Assembly: GCF_003463825.1 (NCBI RefSeq)
Contig: NZ_QSDY01000052.1
Location: 1-12,536, forward strand
Direction: 5' to 3'
DNA length: 12,536 bases
Source of the DNA: Veillonella sp. AM51-8BH
GTDB taxonomy: Bacteria > Bacillota > Negativicutes > Veillonellales > Veillonellaceae
The notes under the pieces were generated by a model. It searched no databases. It saw only the letters and a program-made list of their open reading frames with translations, and was not told the DNA's origin. A program made the position numbers and the translations under genes. Shown here in pieces: positions 1 to 7,599 of the stretch (the first letter of the stretch is position 1; each line of letters starts with the position of its first letter).

Positions 1-14
1 ATAAAGTGATTTGC

Positions 15-59
15 ATAGGTTTATACATAAATAGAGATAGGTTTATACATAAATAGAGA
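15..59. repeat. 22-bp tandem duplication in the leader
   Basis: A 22-base unit beginning ataggtttatac occurs twice head to tail, at 15-36 and 37-58, and the match runs one base further. It lies in AT-rich non-coding DNA before the riboswitch. No open frame crosses it. It looks like a simple replication-slippage duplication; no function can be assigned. Confidence 0.85.
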
Positions 60-74
60 CTTAATCAGTAATCG

Positions 75-100
75 ATAATTTTTATTAGTATAAAAATTAT
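75..100. other. AT-rich perfect hairpin
   Basis: An 11-bp perfect inverted repeat (75-85 and 90-100) surrounds a 4-base loop. It consists almost entirely of A and T and has no clear T-tract after it on the plus strand. It could be the remnant of a terminator for a gene left of the window, or only low-complexity DNA. Bases 1-200 contain no credible gene. Confidence 0.45.
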
Positions 101-117
101 ATTGAAAATCTACGATG

Positions 118-144
118 TACATATACCTATAAGGGGTATATGTA
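118..144. promoter_or_regulatory. Inverted repeat upstream of the transporter operon, candidate operator
   Basis: A 10-bp perfect inverted repeat (118-127 and 135-144) has a 7-base centre. On the minus strand its core reads TATACCCC, TTATA, GGTATA. The same half-sites in the same order occur at 5861-5877, over the -10 of the second binding-protein gene, with a centre two bases shorter. The two places are upstream of paralogous genes, so a shared regulator site is plausible. No regulator gene is in the window, so the role is inferred only. Confidence 0.4.
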
Positions 145-173
145 TTGTAAATAGGATATTAATATAGTATATT

Positions 174-179
174 TATAAT
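174..179 (+). promoter_or_regulatory. Possible -10 box for the riboswitch transcript
   Basis: A consensus TATAAT lies about 25 bases before the start of the cobalamin aptamer, a sensible place for the operon promoter. No good -35 hexamer sits at 16-18 bp spacing; the closest T/G-rich candidate, at 145-150, is too far away. The call rests on position and the hexamer in a very AT-rich region, so it is weak. Confidence 0.35.
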
Positions 180-202
180 CGATAAAAATGAATGAACTAG
201 TG

Positions 203-358
203 AGTGTCGGTATTCACCGAGCGTAAAAGAGGAAAATGGGTGTAAATCCCATACTATGCAAATAGCTGTAATGAGGAGCAAGGTTTCATTATAGGGTCAC
301 TGGGAAACTGGGAAGGCCGAAATGTTGCGATGAATCATGAGTCAGAAAGCCTGCTCTA
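203..358 (+). promoter_or_regulatory. Cobalamin (B12) riboswitch aptamer
   Basis: The segment has the conserved pieces of a cobalamin riboswitch in the right order. A TCGGT/ACCGA stem is followed by the ggaaaatggg-tgtaaatccca region, a GCAA...CTGTAATGA stretch, then gtcactggg and ctgggaaggc, and finally the B12 box gagtcagaaagcctgc near 339-353. In the known family, adenosylcobalamin or a related corrinoid binds the leader RNA and lowers expression of the genes downstream. Here an intrinsic terminator follows at 392-419 and the transporter operon begins at 521. A further hairpin (362-370 with 376-384) lies between aptamer and terminator. The outer boundaries are approximate because I could not fold the full model. 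Confidence 0.92.
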
Positions 359-391
359 AATGTATGGTATTGTACATACTATACTTAATTT

Positions 392-419
392 AGGTTAGTC
401 AGGTGGACTAACCTTTTTT
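392..419 (+). terminator. Intrinsic terminator, expression platform of the riboswitch
   Basis: GGTTAGTC (393-400) pairs perfectly with GACTAACC (406-413) around a 5-base loop, followed by six T. It lies between the aptamer and the first gene, so it is the likely switch: corrinoid-bound RNA terminates here and free RNA reads through. The competing anti-terminator pairing was not resolved by eye. Bases 420-506 hold only a small TATCG/CGATA hairpin near 445-460 before the ribosome binding site. Confidence 0.85.
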
Positions 420-520
420 GTCGTTTTCCTATATGCACCTCTGCTATATCGGGAGCGATAAGCATATTAGTTGTTCATTTAGATTATTGTAGTATTTAGA
501 GAGTATAGGAGGAGGCGCCT

Positions 521-1458
521 ATGGGCAAACGCTTTGCTAAACAGCTAGGTCAATTCATTGTTACACTGTTTGGCATTACTTTTTTAACATTTTGTCTCAC
601 TTATTTAGCACCAGGCGATCCAGTTACGATGTTACTAGAAACGGCAGATACTATCGTGTCTCAGGAGCTTATCGATGAAACTCGAGCTCAGCTTGGGTTA
701 GATAAACCGTTCTTAGTGCAATATGCAAACTGGGTTGTGAATGCTGCACAAGGTGACTTAGGGATGAGTTACTCTGCTAAAAAGCCTGTTGTAGATCGTA
801 TGTTGGAGCTTTGCCAGGGACAGTTATGTTAGCAGGTACATCATTAGTATTTACATTGCTCTATGCATTGCCGGCAGGGATTATAAGCGCCTTAAATCGA
901 AACAAATGGATCGACTATCTGTTGCGCGTTGCTTCCTTTGTAGGCGTGTCTATGCCATCATTCTGGTTAGGCCTTGTACTGATTTATATCTTTGGCCTTA
1001 AATTAGGACTTGTTCCTATTGCATCTTCTCGTGTAACTCCTATCGGTGTAATTCTACCAGCCGTTACATTAGCTGTTGTAGTCGGGTCCAAGTACATGCG
1101 CCAAGTTCGTCTCGTTATTCTTGAAGAAATGCAAAAGGATTATGTTATCGGCGCACGTGCTCGTGGTGTGAGTGAGATGAAAATTTTATTCGGTCATATT
1201 TTGCCTAATGCAGTATTACCACTTATCACTATACTGGGCGTTGTTATCGGTTGGTTATTAGGCGGTGTTGCAGTTATTGAAATGGTATTCTCCTGGCCTG
1301 GCCTTGGGAATATGGCAGTATATGCCATTACCATGCGCGACTATCCATTGATCGAAGGCTTTGTATTGTGGGTTGCTTTAGCCTATATGTGCATCAATGC
1401 ATTAGTTGATGCGTCATATATCCTATTAGACCCTAGATTGAAAAGGGAGAGAGCATAA
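521..1458 (+). pseudogene. NikB/DppB-type ABC transporter permease, frameshifted near 809-811
   Basis: First inner-membrane permease of a family-5 (nickel/peptide) importer. The ATG at 521 is preceded by AGGAGGAGG with 5-base spacing. The N-terminal part (521 to about 808) has the typical first membrane helix, then the GDP segment and the LGLDKPF segment. The rest continues in another frame from about 811 (LPGTVMLAGTS onward) and carries the membrane helices and the EAA loop (ARARG...HILPNA) that contacts the ATPase. Adding one base after GAG (806-808), for example CGT for Arg, joins the two parts into about 312 residues, close to E. coli NikB. As written, translation stops at 832. No slippery heptamer is visible, so programmed frameshifting is unlikely; a missing base in the read or a real null mutation are the options. 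The family call is firm; whether the gene is functional is not. Confidence 0.88.
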
Positions 1459-2278
1459 TGGCAGAATTTATTCAAAAACATAAATTGTTCTCTTTCTATA
1501 GCACCTTGATGATTGTGGTAGTTCTCATAGCTATATTTGCACCATGCTTGCTCCGGGTGATGCTTTTAGCTCAAATCTGAGTCAAGCATTACAAGCGCCA
1601 AGTAGTCAACATTGGTTTGGTACAGATAAGCTTGGTCGTGATGTATTGTCTCGCATCATTTATGGTACACAGTTATCCTTGTTTATGGGTGTCAGTATCG
1701 TTGTTATCATGGTAAGCATTGGTACTATTATCGGTGCTGTAGCTGGTTATTTCGGCGGGAAAATCGAAATGGTCCTCATGCGTCTTGCGGACATTATGCT
1801 ATCCTTCCCGGGTGTAGTATTAGCCATTGCCATTGCTGGTATTTTGGGTGGTAGCATTGTGAATACGATTATAGCGCTATCTGTAGTTGGTTGGGCAAAA
1901 TATGCTCGTCTTGTACGGTCTATGACGTTGAAAGTTCGCGGTGAAGAGTATGTAACGGCGGCTGTCATGATGGGGGCCTCTACAACGACTATTCTAAGAC
2001 GTCATATCATTCCCAATATCCTTCCTCTTGTTGTTACAACAGGGGCTCTTGATATTGGGGCTATCATGATTGAAGTAGCAGGTCTTTCCTTCCTTGGATT
2101 TGGTGCTCAACCACCAACACCAGAATGGGGCCTTATGCTTAACGAAGGTCGTCAATATTTACAAACCAGTCCATGGCTGATGGCATTCCCTGGTATGTCC
2201 ATCCTTATCGTAGTTGCTATCTTTAACCTTTGGTCTGATTCCTTACGGGACGTAGTGGATCCTAAGAACCAAGGTTAG
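1458..2278 (+). pseudogene. NikC/DppC-type ABC transporter permease, frameshifted near 1541-1544
   Basis: Second permease, partner of the one before it. Its ATG at 1458 shares one base with the TAA of the upstream gene (TAATG), typical of translational coupling. The first 28 or so residues (MAEFIQKHKLFSF, then a membrane helix ending LIAIFAP) are in one frame. The remainder (MLAPGDAFSSNL onward) is in another frame from about 1544. Restoring one base between CC (1542-1543) and ATG gives ...FAPMLAPGD... and a protein of about 273 residues, close to NikC. Family features seen are the HWFGTDKLGRDVLSR segment after the first helix, several membrane helices, and the EAA loop (YVTAAVMMGAS...RRHIIPN). 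As written, the 1458 frame stops after about 40 residues. The change is the same type as in the previous gene, which favours a sequence error. Confidence 0.87.
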
Positions 2279-2427
2279 TTACGTGTGATGCTTATTTATA
2301 GGTTGTGTTGTGAAAGTTGTTATATAAATAGGCGGTGATAAGGTTTTTCCATTATGACTATTGTAGATTGTAGTGGTCATGATGTGTATGTTTTATGTTT
2401 ATATGTAATGGTACAAGGAGATTTTAC

Positions 2428-3996
2428 ATGAAAAAATCTTGGAAAAAAGCCCTCTTAGCAGGTCTTAGCATTGTAATGATGGGTTCCTTCATCGCTGGTT
2501 GCGGCTCTGATAATAATGGTGCTGCTAATAAGGATGTTTTAAAAGTTGGTGTAACTAACTTCGCATCCACATTAGAACCTACAGAAAACTTCTTCGCTTG
2601 GGTTGTCATGCGCTATGGTGTAGGCGAAACATTGGCTAAGTTTGACGAACAAATGAAACCTCAACCATGGATTGCATCTAAATGGGAAGTATCCCCAGAC
2701 CATAAAACGTGGACTTTCACAATCAATGATAAGGTGAAATTCTCTAATGGTAAAAAAGTTGATGCTGCAGCAGTTAAAGCATCTATCGAACGGGCTTTTG
2801 AAAAATCCAATCGTGCGAAAACATTCTTCGAATATGACTCCATCGAAGCTAATGGTCAACAATTAGTTATTCATACAACAAAAGAATATCCTAATATGCC
2901 TGGTCTTTTAGCTGATCCATTGTTCCTAATTGTTGACGTTCAATCTGAAAAAGATGGCCGTAACTTTGCGAAGGAAGGTCCTATTGGTACAGGTCCATAC
3001 GTAGTTAAATCTTTCACAAAAGAACGGGCTGAAATGGCAGCCAACGAAAATTACTGGGATGGTTCAGTACCATTTAAAACTGTAGAAATTCCTTCCATCG
3101 ACGATCCTAATACGCGTGCTATGAGCTTGCAATCTGGTGACGTAGATATGGCTGTTAACATCGGTGCTGGTGAAATGGGCTTATTCCAAAATAACGATAA
3201 GTTCAAGGTTGATGAAATCGCATCTCTTCGCGTAGTATTGGCTCGTATTAACCAAAAAGGTGTTCTTGGTGATGACAAAGTTCGTGCAGCTGTTATTTCC
3301 GCAACAGATCGCAAAAACTATGCCGATGTATTGCTAAAAGGTACATTCATTCCTGGTTCCGCACCAATTCCACCATCCATGGACTATGGCTTCAAAGATT
3401 TGAAAGATCCTAATGCGTATAACCCTGAACGTTCTAAACAATTATTAGCAGAAGATGGTTGGAAAGATACTGATGGGGACGGCATCCTTGATAAAAATGG
3501 CAAACCATTAACATTTGACTTCGTAGTATATAACTCTCGTGCAGAATTACCACTTTATGCAGAAGCTGTTCAAGCAGACCTTAAAAAAGTGGGTATCGAC
3601 ATGAAAATCAAAACAGTTGACTATAACTTGATTGATAAAATGGGTCAAGATGGCGACTATGATATGCTTATCTCCAATATCGTAACTGCTAATACAGGCG
3701 ATCCAATCTGGTTCTTAGCTAACTACTGGCATACTAATGTGGATGGTTCTAACCCTCAAAATGGTTCTGGTTACTCCAATCCACAAGTTGACCAATTGTT
3801 AGATGCTGCTGAAACTGAATTTGATCCTGCAAAACGTCGTGACTATGCAATTCAAATTCAACAATTATTGATGAATGATGGCGCTGCATTGTTCTTAGGT
3901 TACCCTAAAACTAATATCGTTACTGGTTCTTACTTGAAAGGTGCTGTCATGTACCCAAGTGACTACTACTGGATTACTAATAAAATTACAAAATAA
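2428..3996 (+). CDS. Family-5 (NikA/Opp-like) substrate-binding lipoprotein, probable cobalt or nickel binder
   Basis: Extracytoplasmic binding protein of the importer, 522 residues. The start at 2428 is chosen over the in-frame ATG at 2395 because AAGGAG (2415-2420) lies 7 bases before it and a proper lipoprotein signal follows: a KKSWKK positive region, a hydrophobic stretch, then the lipobox IAGC. The mature protein has the family-5 signature region with WTFTINDKVKFSNG (about residues 92-105) and the PIGTGPY segment. A DTDGDGILD loop resembles a calcium-binding EF-hand loop and is common in this family. The gene sits between the permease and ATPase genes, 149 bp after the former and 12 bp before the latter, without a terminator. 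Metal rather than peptide as substrate is inferred from the B12 riboswitch and likeness to NikA. A close paralogue lies at 5945-7498. Confidence 0.88.
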   Translation: MKKSWKKALLAGLSIVMMGSFIAGCGSDNNGAANKDVLKVGVTNFASTLEPTENFFAWVVMRYGVGETLAKFDEQMKPQPWIASKWEVSPDHKTWTFTINDKVKFSNGKKVDAAAVKASIERAFEKSNRAKTFFEYDSIEANGQQLVIHTTKEYPNMPGLLADPLFLIVDVQSEKDGRNFAKEGPIGTGPYVVKSFTKERAEMAANENYWDGSVPFKTVEIPSIDDPNTRAMSLQSGDVDMAVNIGAGEMGLFQNNDKFKVDEIASLRVVLARINQKGVLGDDKVRAAVISATDRKNYADVLLKGTFIPGSAPIPPSMDYGFKDLKDPNAYNPERSKQLLAEDGWKDTDGDGILDKNGKPLTFDFVVYNSRAELPLYAEAVQADLKKVGIDMKIKTVDYNLIDKMGQDGDYDMLISNIVTANTGDPIWFLANYWHTNVDGSNPQNGSGYSNPQVDQLLDAAETEFDPAKRRDYAIQIQQLLMNDGAALFLGYPKTNIVTGSYLKGAVMYPSDYYWITNKITK

Positions 3997-4008
3997 TAAG
4001 GAGCTATA

Positions 4009-4806
4009 ATGGCAGAAAACATACTAACTGTAGAGAACCTTAACATCGCGTACCAAGGTGTGCCTGCTGTTATGGATGTAAACTTTACCTTGGAACGCGG
4101 TAAGGTATTGACCATTGTAGGGGAATCTGGATCCGGTAAAACTACCGTGATCCGGGCCCTTATGGGTTTGTTGCCTGTAGGTGGTGAGGTCACAGATGGT
4201 ACAATGATCTTTAATGGTCAAGACCTTCGCACCCTATCTAAGTCAGAATGGAAATCCATACGTGGCAAAGATATGGCCATGATTTTCCAAGATAGCGGTA
4301 GTGCACTCGATCCGATTGTACGCATTGGTAAACAATTTAGAGAACTATTCAAAGCTCACATTGAAATCTCCAATGACGAATGTGATCGACGAGCAATTGA
4401 GTTATTAGAATCTGTTTCTCTTCCTAATGGGGCAGATATATTGCGCCGTTATCCTCATGAGTTATCCGGTGGTCAACGCCAACGTGTTGGCATTGCCATG
4501 GCATTAGCATTAGACCCAGCATTACTCATCGGTGATGAACCAACATCTGCTCTAGACGTGACAACACAATCTCAAGTTGTTATGCAAATGATGGAATTAT
4601 CTAAAGTGCATAATTCCGCTATCGTTATGGTAACCCATAACCTTGGTGTGGCGGCGTATATGTCCGATTACATCATCGTTATGAAAAAGGGCCGTGTTGT
4701 TGATGCTGGCACACCGCAAGATATTTTAGAAAACCCATCTAATGAATATACGAAACAATTAAAAGATGCTGTACCAACATTGGAAGGAGGTCGTTACATT
4801 GACTAA
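4009..4806 (+). CDS. NikD/DppD-type ABC transporter ATP-binding protein
   Basis: Cytoplasmic ATPase, 265 residues, one of the pair that powers the importer. The Walker A motif GESGSGKTT is near residues 38-46, the Q-loop is MIFQDSGSALDP, the ABC signature is LSGGQRQRV, Walker B is LLIGDEPTSALD, and the switch histidine lies in VTHNLGV. AAGGAG at 3998-4003 is 5 bases before the ATG, only 12 bp after the binding-protein stop, so the two are surely co-transcribed. Its 3' end overlaps the next ATPase gene by 8 bp. The length is near that of E. coli NikD, and it is shorter than typical oligopeptide OppD, which supports the Nik-like reading. No damage is visible. Confidence 0.92.
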   Translation: MAENILTVENLNIAYQGVPAVMDVNFTLERGKVLTIVGESGSGKTTVIRALMGLLPVGGEVTDGTMIFNGQDLRTLSKSEWKSIRGKDMAMIFQDSGSALDPIVRIGKQFRELFKAHIEISNDECDRRAIELLESVSLPNGADILRRYPHELSGGQRQRVGIAMALALDPALLIGDEPTSALDVTTQSQVVMQMMELSKVHNSAIVMVTHNLGVAAYMSDYIIVMKKGRVVDAGTPQDILENPSNEYTKQLKDAVPTLEGGRYID

Positions 4807-5614
4807 CTACGCTGTAGAATTAAAAAATGTATGTAAACGATTCCCACTTCCTACTGGTGGTGAGCTCGAAGCGTGTAAGAGTATTAATATCACCTTAGAA
4901 AAAGGCGAGTCCCTTGGGATTGTAGGGGAATCTGGCTCTGGTAAAACGACTTTGGTTCGTATGATTATGAAGATGCTGCCTATCACAGAAGGCGAGATTT
5001 ATGTAGATGGTGTAGAGATTCAACATATGAACTCTGAGCAAACGAAAGAATACCGCAAGAAAATTCAAATGGTATTCCAAGATCCATCTGCAGCCTTCAA
5101 TCCGCGGATGAAGGTAAAGGATATTATTCTTGAACCGTTATACAATTTTGGGCTTCTTGAAAAAGGAAAAGAAGAACAAATCGCAGGTGACTATCTTGAA
5201 ATGGTAGACTTATCTCGCGAGTTCATGCATCGTTATCCTCATGAAATGTCTGGCGGCCAACGTCAACGTGTGGCCATTGCTCGTGCCATTGTACTTGAAC
5301 CAGAAATTCTTGTTCTAGATGAGGCAACAAGTGCTCTAGACGTGTCTGTACAAGACTCCATCGCCTATTTACTAGCGCGTTTACAAAAAAAGAAAAACTT
5401 AACATACCTATTCATTGCTCATGATATTGCGTTCATTCGCACGATGTGTCATAAGGTAGTTGTTATGCATAAAGGTGCTGTCGTTGAAGAGCTAGATGCA
5501 TTCCATTTAGCAGATGCAAAACATCCTTATACAAAGGTTCTATTGAGCTCTATCTTTGAAATTGGCAAAGATCATAAGCCACTTACTTTAGAAGAAGCGG
5601 ATGTAGAAGCATAG
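4799..5614 (+). CDS. NikE/DppF-type ABC transporter ATP-binding protein (TTG start)
   Basis: Second ATPase of the importer, 271 residues from a TTG start at 4799. That start is chosen because AAGGAGG (4784-4790) lies 8 bases before it and the protein then begins with the usual MTNYAVELKNVCKRF. The in-frame ATG at 4766 would overlap the upstream gene by 41 bp and place the ribosome site inside the coding region. Motifs are Walker A GESGSGKTT, Q-loop MVFQDPSAAFNPR, signature MSGGQRQRVAIARA, Walker B ILVLDEATSALD, and switch histidine in IAHDIAF. The 8-bp overlap with the previous gene implies coupled translation. A terminator follows at 5721-5754. All motifs of an active NBD are present. Confidence 0.91.
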   Translation: MTNYAVELKNVCKRFPLPTGGELEACKSINITLEKGESLGIVGESGSGKTTLVRMIMKMLPITEGEIYVDGVEIQHMNSEQTKEYRKKIQMVFQDPSAAFNPRMKVKDIILEPLYNFGLLEKGKEEQIAGDYLEMVDLSREFMHRYPHEMSGGQRQRVAIARAIVLEPEILVLDEATSALDVSVQDSIAYLLARLQKKKNLTYLFIAHDIAFIRTMCHKVVVMHKGAVVEELDAFHLADAKHPYTKVLLSSIFEIGKDHKPLTLEEADVEA

Positions 5615-5655
5615 GACTTTAATACAACTTATCAGACCTCTCATTGTAGCAATCG

Positions 5656-5710
5656 CCTAGTGTATTCAACCAGAGGATTTGCTCTACTAATATGGGTAAA
5701 ATACAGTAGG
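5656..5710 (+). other. Structured 3' segment of the operon transcript
   Basis: CCTAGTGTATT (5656-5666) pairs with AATACAGTAGG (5700-5710) with one G-G mismatch in 11. The enclosed loop contains a smaller AGAG/CTCT hairpin (5672-5675 and 5682-5685). There is no open frame. The element sits 42 bp after the last ATPase gene and just before the terminator. It may be a 3' UTR structure or the body of a small RNA ending at that terminator. It matches no RNA family I recognise. Confidence 0.4.
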
Positions 5711-5720
5711 TACATATATA

Positions 5721-5754
5721 ATAGCAGTTAGCTTTAGCGCTAACTGCTATTTTT
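5721..5754 (+). terminator. Intrinsic terminator ending the transporter operon
   Basis: ATAGCAGTTAGC (5721-5732) and GCTAACTGCTAT (5739-5750) form a perfect 12-bp stem with a 6-base loop, followed by a run of five T (5750-5754). It lies about 105 bp after the stop of the last ATPase gene and separates this operon from the solitary binding-protein gene. Confidence 0.93.
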
Positions 5755-5822
5755 GTATGTTACGTATCTATACAGATTTGCTCACATATATAAATATATC
5801 GAAAATTTTCTCAAAAATGATT

Positions 5823-5832
5823 GTGTTAACAC
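5823..5832. promoter_or_regulatory. Perfect palindrome GTGTTAACAC, candidate operator
   Basis: A 10-base perfect palindrome lies 16 bp before the -35 of the second binding-protein gene. Its position suits an activator or repressor site. I cannot name the regulator; short palindromes also arise by chance in AT-rich DNA. Confidence 0.3.
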
Positions 5833-5848
5833 TAAATATATAGTATAG

Positions 5849-5879
5849 TTGACTAAGCGATATACCCCTATGGTATAAT
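5849..5879 (+). promoter_or_regulatory. Promoter of the second binding-protein gene with overlapping inverted repeat
   Basis: TTGACT (5849-5854) and TATAAT (5874-5879) are separated by 19 bp, and TGG just before the -10 makes it an extended -10 promoter. The inverted repeat TATACC/GGTATA (5861-5866 and 5872-5877) covers the spacer end and the -10, an ideal place for a repressor. Nearly the same element occurs in the opposite orientation at 122-140. The remaining leader to 5944 is AT-rich, with no riboswitch and no terminator. Confidence 0.65.
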
Positions 5880-5944
5880 TAAAATATGCTCATATGAAAT
5901 GATATACGTATACATATACATATAGAGAAAGGTTAGGTGTGTGA

Positions 5945-7498
5945 ATGAAAGGATTACGTAAGGCGTTACTGATTGCTATGATGCTGGGGATTACGGTCCT
6001 TGGTACTGTAGGCTGTATGAATCAATCATCCGATTCATCTAATGATGTATTAAAGGTAGGGGCTATTAGCTTTGCGGGTACATTAGAACCAACAGAAAAC
6101 TATTTTAGCTGGGCTGTTGTACGATATGGTGTAGGGGAAACACTAATAAAATTTGATGATCACATGAATGCTAAACCCTGGTTAGCATCCTCTTGGAAAC
6201 AAAGTGATGATAAGCTGACTTGGACTTTCACCATCAACGATAAGGTTAAGTTCTCTAACGGTAATGCCCTTACTGCTGAGGCCGTAAAGGCATCTTTGGA
6301 ACGAACCTTTGCGAAGAGTAAACGGGCAAAAACATTCTTTAATTACACTGAAATGACGGCTAATGGTCAAGAGATCACAATTAAGACCGATAAGCCTTAT
6401 TATAATTTGCCAAACTTGTTGGGAGATCCATTATTCTTGATTATGGATGTAACTGCTGAGGCAAATGGTCGTGATATTGCGAAGGAAGGTCCTATTGGTA
6501 CTGGTCCTTATGTAGTGACATCATTTACAAAAGAGCGTGCTGAGCTAGCACGGAATGATAACTATTGGGATGGCAAGCCAGGCTTTGCTAAGGTTGAAAT
6601 TCCATCTATTAACGATGCCAATACACGAGCTATGGCATTGCAAGCGGGTGATGTAGATATGGCCGTTAGCATTGGACCTGGCGAATATGGTATCTTCCAA
6701 AACGATAAGAAATTTACTATTTATGAAGAATCATCTTTACGTGATGTATTCGTTCGGATGAGCCAAAAAGGCAAGCTTAAGAATGCTAATCTTCGAGCGG
6801 CCCTCATTGCCGGAGCGAATCGTGAGTCCTATGCAAAGAACCTTATGAAGGATACCTTTATTGCCGGTAAGGCTCCATTGCCACCGTCCATTGATTATGG
6901 ATTCAATCAATTGCGGGATCTTAATAAATATAATGTTGAACGTGCTAAAGAATTACTTAAACGTGAAGGTTATATTGATACAAATGGTGATGGGATTGTA
7001 GATAAAGATGGTGAAAACCTAGTGCTTGATTTCTATGCCTATACATCTCGTCCTGAATTGCCATTATATGCAGAGGCATTACAAGCGGACTACAAAAAAA
7101 TCGGTGTAGATTTACAAATTAAAATCATAGACTATGCTGTGATTGATACATTGGCGCAATCTGGGGATTACGATATGCTCATCTCTAGTGTAGTTACTGC
7201 TAATACTGGCGAACCTGTATGGTTCTTAAAACAATACTGGGGGACCGGTGCTGAGGCAAATGGTTCTGGATTCTCTAATCCACGTTTCGATGAATTGTTG
7301 GCTCTTGGTGAAAGCGCTAATGATCCAGTGGTGCGTCGTAATGCGGTGATCAATGCACAACAATTGATGCTAGATGATTCGATAGCACTCTTCCTTGGAT
7401 ATCCTAAGATTAATATTGTAGGGAATAACAATATCGATGGTATTAAGATATCTCCATCTGAATACTATATCATTACGAAAGACTTAAAACGGAAATAA
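5945..7498 (+). CDS. Solitary family-5 substrate-binding lipoprotein, paralogue of 2428-3996
   Basis: A 517-residue binding protein closely related to the one in the operon. By eye well over half of the residues agree in aligned blocks, including TLEPTEN, RYGVGETL, WTFTINDKVKFSNG, KEGPIGTGPYVV and a DTNGDGIVD loop. The signal peptide (MKGLRKALL, hydrophobic core) ends at TVGC, an acceptable but non-classical lipobox. The ATG at 5945 has AGGTG at 5935-5939. No permease or ATPase gene accompanies it, so it probably feeds the transporter just upstream, possibly with a different ligand or affinity. It is separated by a terminator, has its own promoter and lacks the B12 riboswitch, so it is regulated differently. 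It most likely arose by local gene duplication. Confidence 0.86.
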   Translation: MKGLRKALLIAMMLGITVLGTVGCMNQSSDSSNDVLKVGAISFAGTLEPTENYFSWAVVRYGVGETLIKFDDHMNAKPWLASSWKQSDDKLTWTFTINDKVKFSNGNALTAEAVKASLERTFAKSKRAKTFFNYTEMTANGQEITIKTDKPYYNLPNLLGDPLFLIMDVTAEANGRDIAKEGPIGTGPYVVTSFTKERAELARNDNYWDGKPGFAKVEIPSINDANTRAMALQAGDVDMAVSIGPGEYGIFQNDKKFTIYEESSLRDVFVRMSQKGKLKNANLRAALIAGANRESYAKNLMKDTFIAGKAPLPPSIDYGFNQLRDLNKYNVERAKELLKREGYIDTNGDGIVDKDGENLVLDFYAYTSRPELPLYAEALQADYKKIGVDLQIKIIDYAVIDTLAQSGDYDMLISSVVTANTGEPVWFLKQYWGTGAEANGSGFSNPRFDELLALGESANDPVVRRNAVINAQQLMLDDSIALFLGYPKINIVGNNNIDGIKISPSEYYIITKDLKRK

Positions 7499-7563
7499 TT
7501 TTATTATATAAACCTATAGTAATGAAACTTGTTAATATAAGTTAAAGTAGTTGTAGACATATG

Positions 7564-7598
7564 AAAAGAGGGCTAGCCATGTGAGCTAGTCCTCTTTT
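7564..7598. terminator. Bidirectional terminator between convergent genes
   Basis: AAAAGAGGGCTAGC (7564-7577) pairs with GCTAGTCCTCTTTT (7585-7598) over 14 bp with one G-T pair and a 7-base loop. The A-tract on one side and T-tract on the other let it work on both strands. It ends the binding-protein gene (plus) and could end the DUF3829-like gene (minus). Confidence 0.9.
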
Positions 7599-7599
7599 C

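Noticed and set aside
806..820. Programmed -1 frameshift in the first permease gene
   Set aside because: No X-XXY-YYZ slippery heptamer is visible, family permeases are not known to use one, and three other genes in the window show the same kind of lesion.
2395..2430. Upstream ATG start for the first binding protein
   Set aside because: It adds residues before a complete lipoprotein signal and would place the AAGGAG inside the coding region; the ATG at 2428 fits better.
3051..3314. Minus-strand open frame of 87 codons within the binding-protein gene
   Set aside because: Shadow of a well-supported lipoprotein gene, with no promoter, ribosome site or recognisable product.
4766..4801. Upstream ATG start for the second ATPase
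   Set aside because: It would overlap the previous gene by 41 bp and bury a good AAGGAGG; the TTG at 4799 is placed correctly and gives the normal N-terminus.
5823..5877. Second riboswitch before the solitary binding protein
   Set aside because: No B12 box or other conserved aptamer core is present, and the promoter lies only about 65 bp before the start codon, too close for an aptamer with a terminator.
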